The notes under the pieces were generated by a model, which was given only the letters and a program-made list of their open reading frames with translations, was not told the DNA's origin and searched no databases. A program made the translations under genes and the position numbers. From Thysanoteuthis rhombus (Eukaryota; Mollusca; Cephalopoda; Oegopsida; Thysanoteuthidae), in the NCBI GenBank assembly GCA_963457665.1, contig OY735222.1, positions 36,253,391 to 36,317,390 of the forward strand: a DNA stretch of 64,000 bases, written 5' to 3'. This document shows positions 46,391 to 56,654 of this stretch, piece after piece; positions within the stretch are counted from its first letter, which is position 1; each line of letters starts with the position of its first letter.

Positions 46391-47367
46391 GTGAAAGTTT
46401 TTTTTTTCCTTTCTCAGTGTTAATGTAATTTTAAGTGTAATATATTATTACTAAATTTTAATTTGTTTCCATCATATTTCATGTGCTTTCAATTATTAGA
46501 CCATCCAACCTTCTGGGAATTCGGCAGGTTTGAGAAAAGGAAATATTTCAAGTTTTTATACACTTTATACATTCATACTATAGCAATAATGCCAAACTGC
46601 CACCTTAATTTCCATTTGTTAAAAGTGACTGTGTGTGTAAATTTATTTTCCTCCTAGTACTCATGCTAATTTGTCCCCAAAGCTGCATGCTGGTCTGCCT
46701 TGGCAAGTGTGCTGGCCCAATCAATGACATTATCACAGAAGAAAAACAAAGGCATATCCGAAAACAGTACATCACAATTTACATACAACGCACATATTAA
46801 GGTCAGATTTTATGAAAAATATATTGTTGATTTGGTGGGGGGGAGGGTGTCTGTGTTTGTGCTCGCACAATAAAAACTAATTTCGGCAGTTTCTTCTAGT
46901 TTTATATGCTTTCAATTTATTAGACTTTCAAATTTTACGGAAATCTGGCAGTTTTGAGAAAAGATATATTGTAATACTTTATAAGATGGGGTTCTATTTA
47001 CAATGTAGCTATGATACTGGAATGCACCATGACTTTTCCTCTATCTTAGATGACCATGGATGTGAATTCCTTCCCCTATCAGTGCTAATACCATTTAGGG
47101 AGAATCTTTTCAAGAATCTAATGCTTAACTGACCATCAAGCATGTTTTTCTGAAGCCATAATCTGACCCCAATCCAAATCCAAACATTATAAAACATGGG
47201 CACAGTTTAAATCTTGTAGTCCACTATGACATGCAAACTATTAACACCAAAAGTGATTAAATGAATTCTCAATTTTCAGAGAAATTAATGATCAAGGTTC
47301 AAAGAAGAGCTAACCTACACTTTTATGAAATCTCTAAAAAAAATCATTTGCTTCCCATTATTGTCAT

Positions 47368-47731
47368 TGAGAACCATGCAACGTGCACATGAAAGAATAA
47401 TGCTGGGCCTCACATGGAGAGACCACAAGACAGCACAGTACATCCGAGAAAAGACAAGACTTAGGGACATCATAGAATCCATTAAAAATCTCAAATGGCG
47501 GTGGGTTGGCCATGTTGCAAGAATGGCAGACAACCGATGGACATCGCAACTCACAACATGGATCCGCCGAGACCACATGCACAACCGAGGCCGGCAAAGT
47601 GTTAGATGGAGAGATGAACTAGACAAGTTCAGGAAATACTGGCTCCGTGACGCCCATGATAGGGAAGTGTGGCAAATCCTGGGGAAGGTCTATGTCCAAC
47701 GACGGACACTAAAAGACTGATGATGATGATG
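47368..47731 (+). mobile_element. Young RTE-type LINE insertion, 5'-truncated
   Basis: A 131-codon frame (47325-47720) contains about 116 residues of an RTE ORF2 C terminus with no stop. They begin LRTMQRAHERIMLG at residue 15, with KWRWVGHVARM at residues 57-67, RWTSQLTTW at 71-79 and the end LGKVYVQRRTLKD. The stop codon overlaps the tail GACTGATGATGATGATG. An 8-bp direct repeat ATTGTCAT flanks the insertion at 47360-47367 and 47732-47739, a clear target-site duplication. The first 14 codons of the frame are host sequence fused by chance. Endonuclease and RT core are absent, so the copy cannot move by itself, but the intact frame and duplication show that the family was active recently. Confidence 0.92.
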
Positions 47732-47739
47732 ATTGTCAT

Positions 47740-48514
47740 ATTTAGAGATTTTTACCCTGGGCAACACCAGGTATCTGAGCAAGTTCCTAATAGAATGAAG
47801 ACATTATTTTTGATGGACCCGATCATTTAATGAAGACTAATTCTTGAGTGTGAGACTGGAGACAGCACTTATCTCAGCAATCAGCAAATCAAACTTCGAG
47901 CTGCATAAAAAACGCATCAAGCATCAGAATGAAACTAACAAGATGAAGAACAAAGACCTTGAGTTTGAAACCCTCCCAACCCTCGGAAAATAACAACAAA
48001 TTCCTAATTAGCTTATTTGTTTACTAATCAGACTGTTTTGGAGGCGATCAATCAGAACAACAGATTAATCAAGTTAATAAGATCAGCAGAAAAGACAAAT
48101 TATTTGCAGCTCATTAATTTATTGAATTATAACGAAACGCTTGAGTTACGTGCCCCTGATTTGTCCTACCCCTATATCGGAGGATATGGAATTACCTCCC
48201 CTTGCCAACCAAGGAGCTGGCATCAAAGCAAACAGACCCATTGGGAATTTTGATTTGATTTTGAGATGAACACAAAAAAGCAGTTTAAGAGTTAATCAGT
48301 GATAATGCTTTTTCCAATAGAAAGAGAGGAAGAAAAAAATATAATAGATCATAGATTTTCTGTACCACCAAAACACAAATCAAATACTTGCAGATATAGA
48401 TTAATGGTGGAGGAGAGAGCTAGTGCTGCTGCTTAGACAAACAGGGTACGATAACTGATTAAGTATACGTTTTCCATACATGAACAAAGAATTGTTCTGT
48501 ATTCTATATAAGTC
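47740..48514. other. Unassigned AT-rich DNA
   Basis: A plus-strand frame at 48017-48253 (78 aa; EAINQNNRLIKLIRSAEK and similar) is protein-like. However, it has no recognisable family or clear splice sites. I leave it uncalled. Confidence 0.3.
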
Positions 48515-48925
48515 ATGTCAGTCCAAACCTCAAGCATGGTGTACAGGCCTGATCACTGTACTTCGAAAAATCTTCTAGGAAGAGTCTGGAGATGAGCAAC
48601 TAAGTTAGTGCCAGAATTGAAAAGTATAAGTTTTGCGGATAGGTTAAAAGAGTAAGGGTTAACATCATGAGGAGATAAGAGGGATAGAAGTTTTGAAGAT
48701 TATGCTTGGTTTAGAATTAGACCACTCTGTATTTTTTTACTAGAAGCAGGTACAAGAGACAGAGAGGCCAGACATACACAATATAAGTAAATAGAAGTAG
48801 ATTAAATATTAGAATATTCTTTTTTAGCAATAGATTGGTGGGACTATAGAATAGATTGCCAGAATATGTGGTGCTATCAACTGATCTAAATAATTTTTTA
48901 AAGAATTCTGATGTTTATCACATCA
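48515..48925 (+). pseudogene. CR1/L2-like LINE relic, end of ORF2
   Basis: In shifting frames the sequence follows the well-known C terminus of CR1-group reverse transcriptase proteins. VQAWSPDH- or PGLITVLRK-like sequence is followed by GRVWR, a stop, ATKLVPELKSISFADRLKE, GDKRDRSFE, then LDHSVFF, EAGTRDREARHTQY, FSNRLVGL-like sequence and a final ARICGAIN that parallels LPEYVVLS. Stops and frameshifts are frequent. This is a third class of LINE in the window, distinct from the RTE copies. Confidence 0.7.
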
Positions 48926-49109
48926 TGGCAAATGTTTAAGGCCCTAAATACTGGTCAGATATTAGTGTTATGATGTGTGCTTCTTCATACAATTCTTTTT
49001 TTTTTTTTTTCACAAAATAAATTTTCTAAGGGCTAAGTTCTATTTCTACCAGTAAAGTACTTATTGCTCTGCTATCAGGGTACCAGGAGCTGGGTTCTGC
49101 ATTCTTATG
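48926..49109. other. Unassigned DNA with a T run
   Basis: A T run lies at about 48999-49013, with nothing else notable. Confidence 0.3.
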
Positions 49110-49345
49110 TTTATACAGTTATTTGAAACACTAATGCAAGGTTTTGTTAACTGAAATTCTTGTATTCATTTTCGGGTAAAAAACGAAATTGACGCAGCAG
49201 TGATAATAGCAGTTACATCATCAGCAGCTAGCGAATGAACACACATACACACCCAGCAGAACATCCAATTTTGTGTTTCTGTGTTGGCATTACCCATTAT
49301 CCACTCCCTCTCTTTCAGCTTGTTGTCACAGACAAACTGACAGCT
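49110..49345 (+). repeat. Interspersed repeat IR-D, copy 2
   Basis: The copy is colinear with 5165-5370 in the same orientation. It includes TTTTGTTAACTGAAATTCTT, CGGGTAAAAAACGAAATTGA, TGTGTTGGCATTACCC and TTGTCACAGAC. It has no coding capacity. Confidence 0.6.
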
Positions 49346-50554
49346 AGCAAATATGGATATCCACAGGGGGAGACAAACAGGGCATCCCCCACACCCCCAT
49401 AGACAATAATCAATAAATGGTACAGTACAATCATTTTATGTAATTCAAAGTTAATAGTCCCATATTAAAAGACTATTATTATTTGCAGGTCACCCTGGGC
49501 TCAGGTCATGTGTCTCTGTCAAAGGTCAAGTGCACCATCTGACACGTGGATCACATAGTGAGTCATACTTACTTACACTACAAATGGCGGATAGAATGCT
49601 AACATGGTAGCGGGCATCCATACCAACAAATGATATTAAAGATTGTGAAATTGGCATTAGTTATGACCATAAATTTGAGAGAAAAAAAAATTTCTGATTT
49701 CAAGCCAAAGCTTTATAAAATTAGTCACACAAATACGAATTCTTGATAAAACGGGAGATTGAGTATTGATTAGATCATGAATGTATAATACTATTGAATG
49801 TCTTGTCTGTGTGCGCATTAATCATTCCCAAGTATTTATAGAGAATGGAGACAGAAAGATCAAGTTCATGCCTTCCAGAGAAAGACAAACAAGTAACAGC
49901 GAATACAAAGAATCATAGCTCCTTCGATAGTTATTCTTTGTTCTTATCTTCTACTTGTATATTGAACAGTATGGTTCTCTGTCTGTACTATCGACTCTTG
50001 CACTTAAAGGTAACAAGTTGGCTGATCAAACTATCTCCTATCCACCATTTAGAACAATGGATTCTCCCATCAAAACAGGTTTTTTTGATTCTCTTCTACA
50101 AAAGGAATCATCCGAGAGAATTCAAATAAAGGAGGCGCTCACTTTTTGTTAGTTTGCTCCATACCATTTTTTTGCTTTTCCAAAGGTGGAATACGAAAAT
50201 AGTGTTCGGCTTTTGTTTTGCAGCAAGCAAGCATAATAGAGACAGGGCACACACTATCAGAAAATAGATGCACAAAGCCAATAACAATTCTGTTTTTGTT
50301 GTGCAATGTTTATGTAATCAAAATAATTTTGATTTGTTTAAAATGTGAAAGTGCATCAGTAAAGAGTAAAACATCTGATAGTTTTATATCAGGAACGATT
50401 GAAATTCAAAAAAAAAGGCAAACACCTTTATCCCCAGCCAATTATGGCAACGAAAAAAAGTAGTCATTAATACATAAACCAGATTAATCCATTTCAGCAA
50501 TGCTATGTACACTACTGCCCACCAACTATCATCAGTTAGAGGGGAAAATGGTTT
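49346..50554. other. Unassigned AT-rich DNA
   Basis: Overlapping plus-strand frames at 49845-50152 include LKGNKLADQ, which recalls the GNE-ADE motif of RNase H domains. The surrounding residues do not support it. No feature is called. Confidence 0.3.
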
Positions 50555-50559
50555 GTCTC

Positions 50560-50800
50560 TTTGCAAATCTTACAACTGACAATGGCTGAAGAATGAATCA
50601 GCAGAAACATTGTAATGACAACATCAACGACGCAGAGTAAAGATTCAATTATCAGAACAAAATTTTGAATGACTTACCATCATAGTTAATAATTGAACAA
50701 AGAATAATTATAGAGAAAATAAATTCTATTTATGACATTAACTGGCTATTCCCACTGGAAAACATCTAAAATATAGTAAAAAGACATATATATTATAGAT
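50560..50800 (+). repeat. Interspersed repeat with a hammerhead-like hairpin
   Basis: CTGACAA (50576-50582) is followed by a hairpin: T, a bulged G, GCTGA (50585-50589), an 8-nt loop AGAATGAA, TCAGC (50598-50602), A. Then comes GAAAC (50604-50608). This is the order CTGANGA, stem II, GAAA found in hammerhead ribozymes, with one core change (G to A). Downstream, AATAATTGAACAAAGAATAA and a CTGGAAAACATCTAAA tract match 56510-56630, another repeat stretch. A copy at 40430 is decayed, and the same hairpin on the minus strand lies at 56716-56747. Confidence 0.5.
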
Positions 50801-51865
50801 ATTATTAAACTCATCAGAATAAGGTAAAAAAAAGCTTCTTCTCCAAAAATTTAAAAAGATACATTTTCAGAAAGAGTCTAATGGAGTACTAATGCCAATT
50901 TCTACATTGGTAGACAAAATGGTATAGCCAGGAGCATTGGAGCAAACAAACATACACACATATAAAGAAACATCCTCCATTTTTGATGGCTAGGGTTGTT
51001 TAACAATCATTAGTTCTGAGGCTTGTCTTTATGATAAATGTATTAGAAACCTACCATATACAGATTTTGGATTTTAGCCAGTTTAGTTTATAGACTGAGC
51101 AATCTCTTTACTGAGATGCATGTTTTTAGTAATATGTTATGAATTCACCTGTAAGAGAAACAAGGAAAGTCAACTGTAATGAAAACCAACCAATGTACCA
51201 AATAATCAGAGCAGTATTTCAACTTTGGTACTTGTCAATTGATGTATTTAACTAATTGATTAAAGCAACAATCAACTCAAGAAGAAAAACCCTAGAAGTA
51301 ATCTAATTAAATAAATGGAGGAGCAGGACCACGGATTTCATCCTTCATTTGCAAATGTCTCCAGGTGGAAGTGTATGTTACGCAACTGATTTCAGGACAT
51401 TCTGACCCAAATGCACGTAGAGTCTCATCTCCACTGAGATCTCGTTACATCACAGCTTTTCAAGCTGTGCGTTCTTGATAATCTCAATCTTCTCGCAAAA
51501 TTAAGTACGATTTTGTATTTCTTTCAAAGAATACTTTTTCCTCCAAGTCAAATTAACTTCAGGGATGACATCATATATCCGACTTGATAAACAAGATTTA
51601 TATAATGTATTACAAAAACTGTCTTTTTAAAAAGTGTGTTGTTAATGCCAGAAGTTTGTATAACTTGGCTGTACAAGTTATATCTCTTTAAGACATGGGT
51701 GATCATGGCTCTGCACAGCTTTAAACATTATATTGCCTTGACTGTACTTGGAAGTGATAGTGATACAGTTTCCGTTTTCCTTCTCCCACACTAGTTGCTT
51801 CCCAAGGCTAGAGATCTATACAGCTATTTTACCCATAGCCAGAGATAAATTCACAGCTTCCCCTA
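50801..51865. other. Unassigned AT-rich DNA
   Basis: No supported feature. Confidence 0.35.
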
Positions 51866-51868
51866 CAG

Positions 51869-53135
51869 CAGGAGTGGAGAACCCGCAGCCTTCTGGACAT
51901 AATTCTGAATTTCTTTTATAAAAATGAATAATTCGCAACCGCCAATTATGAATGAAAAATAGTCATTAACTAATGTTTATGCATAAATTTACATTGGAAT
52001 AAAATTTTGTACCAAGTAAAATCATTATTATTAGTTATTATCAGGCAGTACCTGATCCACCCACGTGTAACACATGTTTGTGTTTCCATCAATTGATACT
52101 TACTATTTAGTTTTTATATTCTCATCTCCATCATGTTAAGAAGACAGAATGAACAGTAAAAGGAGAAAATCAAGTTTTTAATGATGGATGAGAATTGCAA
52201 GATTATTTTCTTTCAAGAGATAAAATGGTTTGTTTGTTCAATAATACTGTAATTTCAACAATTAAGTTCAAGACTCATTAGCATTATATAACTCAACAGG
52301 AATATAATTATGATATATATTATAACAGGTCCAATCAGCATAGTGTTGATTTGCCCCGTCACTCCTGAGTTTGCTGGTTATCGTAGGGACTGGTATTAGT
52401 AGAAAAAAATATATCTTCACAAGAAGAAATAGCTAAGGTTTTTCGAGAAAGGAATGAGCATTGTGAATTATCTCATGAAGATTTCCACAGAAATATTACA
52501 TTTTTATATGATGGGATTATAAAGCAAAATGACAAGAACATTTTCTTGCAAAATAATGCAAGCATTCAGAAATTTTTTTTTTAGATTCCTTTTTGCTTCA
52601 TTGAAACTTTCCAAATAACATTTTCTTGAACTAAAAAAAAAAAAAAAGTAATTAAGGAAGATGAGGAGTATTCCAATAAATTTTCTGAGGAATACAAATC
52701 AGTAATGGACACATAAAACAAAAAATACAAAAAAAAAAGATTCACAGATTTTGAAAGGCACGATACGATTCTGAAATCAGCTTTTCAAACCTTCGTAGTT
52801 GATGTACCTGAGGCACAAGAAAAGTTGCAAATAGAGTTGATTGAGCCCTCCGGAGATTACATTTTGAAATCTACATTTGATAGCAAGAAAGATCCAATTG
52901 AAATTGGAAAACTGCATTTGAATACCCCCGCCTCCGGGAACAGGCGCAACGAATTATTTCTTGTTTTTCCACAACTTATCATTGTGAATCCACTTTGACA
53001 TATCTCACCAAAACTTAAACTTCTTATAGAGCCCAAATAATAGATATGTTCCTGGAGGACCAATTAAAATTTTGCACCTTTACTTTAGAACCTGATAAGC
53101 TAATACTTTCTCAGAAAAAGCTCAAACTGGAGAGC
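51869..53135 (+). pseudogene. Decayed hAT transposase element
   Basis: A possible left terminus CAGGAGTGGAGAACCCGCAG lies at 51869-51888, like the GTGGAGAACCTGCGGCC-type ends of some hAT elements. Coding homology is clear only near the 3' end. At 52739-52998 one frame reads FTDFERHDTILKSAFQTFVV, DVPEAQEKLQIELIEPSGD and YILKSTF, the pre-dimerisation region of hAT transposases. After a frameshift, 52984-53120 reads CESTLTYLTKT, a stop, TSYRAQIID and LEDQLKFCTFTLEPD, the C-terminal hAT dimerisation domain. The catalytic core upstream (52300-52730) is unrecognisable, with poly(A) interruptions. The protein would cut and join DNA at 8-bp duplicated targets, but this copy is dead. The right terminus is not found. 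Confidence 0.75.
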
Positions 53136-53144
53136 AACCAAAGC

Positions 53145-53680
53145 ATACATACATCCACCAACGCCATTCTTAGGAGAAGATAATTCTATATTGATCCATC
53201 CTAAAAATTTAATGACTTCTTCCATGTCCTATTGCTCACCCTCCCACAAAATGTCATTGGAATTCATAGAGAACTTTAGGAAATATTGTGTGGACAGACA
53301 TGGTATCAGTTTTGGTAAAGACATATGACTAGAATACATAGGAGACAATTTTACAAGGACCTGCCCCAGAATATAACAATGTCTTCCATAGGCTGTGGCC
53401 TAATTTTTTAATATAATTAAAACTTTTGGAAATATTGAGTGGGTAATCATGGGTATATACATAGATGTATGGAAAAACCAGATAATGTCTCTCAATCCCC
53501 ACCCCAATATCCTTGATCCATCCCCAATTATAACAACTTCTCCCAAACCTCATTGCCTATCTCTCCACAAATTTTCATTGATATTTATGGAGATTACTTT
53601 TAAAGACAATCAGACAGACAGACAAATCAAAGATGCAACCAAATACATATTCCTTCCCAACTTTGTTGGCAGAGGTAAAA
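53145..53680 (+). repeat. IR-B terminal-repeat element, three internal modules
   Basis: The left end is CATACATCCACCAACGCC. Three diverged modules of about 130-150 bp follow in tandem, each with a TTCATTGGAATTCATAGAGA-like tract and then a GAAATATTG or AAAGACAATC tract. The right end is the clearest in the family, AACTTTGTTGGCAGAGGTAA (53659-53678), the inverse of the CATACCTCTGCCAACG left end seen at 31313. There is no open frame of note. Confidence 0.7.
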
Positions 53681-53904
53681 AGTCCAGAAAAAGGTTAGCA
53701 AAGTTTTTAATTTCTTTCAAGTTATATATATTAATTGAATTAGGACAAAGGTTATCAATCCAATATTTAGAACTTTTGCTGTAAACATCCAAAATATTTC
53801 TGGGGTGCAGCCTTATTAGAAGACAATAAACTTCAATGTAGCCTTTGAACATGAAAAGGTTCCCTGTCTCTGAGCTAGGGTATTAATGCAAAGTGAATGT
53901 AAAC
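53681..53904. other. Unassigned AT-rich DNA
   Basis: No supported feature. Confidence 0.3.
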
Positions 53905-53985
53905 AGTCTTAGGCAGAGTTTGAACTCTCCAATTCCAAAGTCCATACTGTTACACAAGTAACACTTCTACGCAAGTGAGATACAC
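53905..53985 (-). repeat. tRNA-like SINE head, minus strand
   Basis: On the minus strand a B box (GAGAGTTCAAACTC, complement of 53917-53930) is preceded about 35 bases earlier by CTTGCGTAGAAGTGTTACTT, a damaged A box. A second weak A box on the plus strand near 54043 (TAGGCTTAATGGTCAGAGCA) may belong to another SINE. Confidence 0.45.
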
Positions 53986-54499
53986 AAATCTAAACAATCC
54001 TATTCAGAAAACTGATTACAATTTCCAGATGTCATTGCAAAATAGGCTTAATGGTCAGAGCAGAGGCTGACACTTCAATCCTAAAGAGTATCATAGATTT
54101 ATTGAGCAAATTCATGGTCCTCAGTGTTTAATTCCTCTTTAACTAGCCATTAACCACCATTATCATAAGACGAAAATTTCTGTCATTGAAGTTCTCTGGC
54201 TAACACAATAAAATTTCTATTTTATTGTGATTGATGGCAGCAGAATTCCATTGGTGAATTAGGGCTTTTATCTCGCAATTACTCTCAACTACTATACTTT
54301 TCCACCTATAGCAGTTAATGAGATAACAAAAGATATAGATGGACAGACCAAAGAATAATACAAAGACACATAAATAGTATGTAAGGAAAATGAAACAGAA
54401 GCAGAAGCTAGCAGTCCAAAGGAAATCATGAATCAAGCCACCCACATACGCTACTTTTTACCGTGTAAATCAAGCAGTGATGGTCATAAAATTAAGGAC
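53986..54499. other. Unassigned AT-rich DNA
   Basis: No supported feature. A minus-strand hydrophobic frame at 54200-54445 has Cys/Phe-rich stretches but no context. Confidence 0.3.
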
Positions 54500-54620
54500 A
54501 AAAACTAAGGGACCAATTCAGCATAAACTTTCATCGTAAATTGAACACCCAATATAAACCTATTATGTTTTCGTTTCTTTCCAGAAAGACATTTTCTCCA
54601 ACTCACTGAGAGGGCGAGAG
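54500..54620 (+). repeat. Interspersed repeat IR-A, partial copy 5
   Basis: GGACCAATTCAGCATAAACT followed by a TAAATTGAACACCC tract and TTTCCAGAAAGACA matches the middle of copy 3. The GACCAACTTGAAAACTGAAG end is absent. Confidence 0.55.
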
Positions 54621-54955
54621 CAATATTTCAAGTTTCTACCATAGACTGTTAGGGCGGGGCGGGGCGAAGTTTGGATACATAGATACATATGAATGTCAGA
54701 CCAGCATGAAAGCATACATGGATGAACACACAGACAATTATTATATATTAGATCATCAAAAAACTACCACAAAACTACAACAAATAATAAAGCATGATTA
54801 TATTTCATGATGAATTTATCTGAGGTTGCAAGTTCATTAGTCAGAAAATTAATCATTCAATGGAAGACATTTTTATCAATGTTATCTGTCCAAAAACAGA
54901 CAAAAAGTCTGAGATAAGGAAAGACAATTCATTTTTATGTCAGAAAAAACATTTT
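54621..54955. other. Unassigned DNA with a short GGGGC tract
   Basis: AGGGCGGGGCGGGGCGAAG lies near 54650. There is no other feature. Confidence 0.3.
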
Positions 54956-54956
54956 T

Positions 54957-54958
54957 AT

Positions 54959-54989
<31 letters not shown>

Positions 54990-54990
54990 A
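54957..54990. repeat. (GAT)n microsatellite
   Basis: Ten GAT units occur in a row. RTE copies in the window end in the same trinucleotide, so it could be an expanded RTE tail, but no RTE body adjoins it. Confidence 0.9.
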
Positions 54991-55049
54991 GTGTCTTCAA
55001 AACTGAGGTGATCATTTCTTCAGACAAAACCAAAGAGAACACTTAATAG

Positions 55050-55412
55050 AAACTGTCAAATGACCAATGTATTCCTTCTGGCAGCGTGGTGATCAATTAA
55101 GAGATCAGAAAATGGGGTAATCTGTAGATCAGTAACTTCTTTCACCTTTTGTTCTCTTAAGAAGTCTGAATTTTCAAAGAACAAATGTGAATGCTGCTGG
55201 ACACACACTATGCATAATTCAGCAAAAATTTACATTTCAAATTGAACCTATTAAGCAGTAGAAATTTTTTTTTTAATGCTTCTTATAGACATAAGGAGTA
55301 AATGTTGAAAATGTGAGCTCTCTAGCTCTATTGGTGTGGCCACCTAGACCAGCTTGAAAACTGAAGAAACCTATTTTGAAAGTTTTGGTTGACGGTTTCC
55401 AACAATACTTGG
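55050..55412 (+). repeat. Interspersed repeat IR-A, copy 6
   Basis: The copy is colinear with copy 3: TTCTGGCAGCGTGGTGATCA, CTTTCACCTTTTGTTCTC, CAGCAAAAATTTACATTTCA, then GAGCTCTCTAGCTCTATTGG and GACCAGCTTGAAAACTGAAG, ending near TGACGGTTTCCAAC. Confidence 0.72.
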
Positions 55413-55809
55413 ACATTCTAGTTTTTTCCTCTCTCCTATTGGACAAATCTATTCCCGTGGTAAAGGTCAGAAAAGAAAAGAAGTTGTCAGTTTATGTTTT
55501 GGCACTACAGAGAGACTGGACATGAAAAGTGGTAAGTCTGGGAAATAGGAAGAGAAGGTATATATTTTTGACCTGTACAAACACATGCAGCTCTTATCTG
55601 CCCCAGGGCAGAGGGTAGAATGCAATTATATCCAACAGGATAGGAAAAAACCCAGACCAGGTGAAAACAACAATTCGATACAATGCAGCACAAAGTATGA
55701 GCAAATGTCGAAAGCAAACTGTTTTTTTCTTTTAAAATAAGAGAAAGGATCTACTGGAAAATCAGTTAAAGTGTTCATCGATAGGAAATAAGTGAAACAT
55801 TGCCATCTA
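55413..55809. other. Unassigned DNA
   Basis: No supported feature. Confidence 0.3.
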
Positions 55810-56048
55810 TTTAGGGAGGTGCCAGTGGCCCAGTGGTTAACAGCTTGGAAAATGGGATTATCAGTTAGAGTTCAAGCTCCAGCTGAGGCTATATGTATTC
55901 ACTTCATACTAATGTCCTAGGGAATGGCATGTATTCATCTTCGTCCTACCACCAATACATCAGCCAGTATGGCAGGATGAAGCCCTATGTTTTAAACTTA
56001 GGGAAGGCCCATGTCAAACAATGGACACTAAAATATAACAATGCCATC
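55810..56048 (+). repeat. tRNA-headed SINE with an RTE-like 3' tail
   Basis: The head has the A box TGGCCCAGTGGT (55826-55837) and the B box GAGTTCAAGCTCC (55868-55880). About 120 bp later the 3' end reads GGGAAGGCCCATGTCAAACA then ATGGACACTAAAA (56001-56033), closely matching the RTE tail GGGAAGGTCTATGTCCAACG plus ACGGACACTAAAA. A SINE that shares the 3' end of a LINE is expected to borrow that LINE's reverse transcriptase. The TGATGAT repeat is replaced by TATAACAATG. Confidence 0.65.
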
Positions 56049-56654
56049 AACAGTCATTCAGCCATATATGTATATGATAAGTGCCCAACAAACCATTCTT
56101 GAAAATTTGATATTTTTGTCTCAGTACAATGTTGTTGTTTTTTTTTTTCATTTTGAAGCTTGAAGACTCTGACACTCTGCACTACGATTCCAATATGCGG
56201 TAACTGATTTGATTATGATCGCAAATGATGGAGAAAGAAAGATTGAAATAGTGCTATCCAACATAAAAGCATTTTCATAATGGGTGACACGTTGGGCACG
56301 TATCATTCATCGCCACAAATGCATACAGGCAAAACCTGGCCATGAGATCAGCAAGGAGTAAATGAAATCAGAAGGAGTTTCCCCAATACTTTTTATCACT
56401 AGGGAGAGTGTAAAGAGTTGACATCATGAGTTAAGGAGTTATTTGATTCCTTGAGAGAGAACTGTCTACAGCACAAGCCAGACATCATACTAAGAAAAAG
56501 TTGCCATCACAGTCAATAATTGAACAAACGTTGCGTCAAAATTTGAAGTCATGTGAAAAATTTCCATCAAAGAATAAATATAGTCAGAAATAATTTACGA
56601 CATTGCTGGAAAACATTCAAAGTAAACTAAAAGACACATCAAGATTCAAGAGAA
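56049..56654. other. Unassigned DNA, partly repeat-like
   Basis: The tract 56510-56640 resembles 50690-50790 (AATAATTGAACAAA, then CTGGAAAACATTCAAAGTA). No gene is supported. Confidence 0.35.

Larger units (their letters stand above)
45397..47359. repeat. Diverged repeats of about 450 bp with tRNA-like heads
   Basis: Related blocks recur at about 45405-45660, 45885-46060 and 46150-46400. Shared tracts include TCAGAAAACAAGT or CTCAGAAAACTAT, a T-rich run, AAAGTCAGATTTATGAAA versus GAGTTAGATCTATAAAA, and CATTTGAAC followed by a G run. Two blocks end in tRNA-like A boxes (listed separately). The remaining sequence is AT-rich and unclassified. Confidence 0.45.

Noticed and set aside
49955-50152. 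RNase H-like motif LKGNKLADQ
   Set aside because: Only a short tract recalls GNE-ADE. The other RNase H motifs and an adjoining reverse transcriptase are missing.
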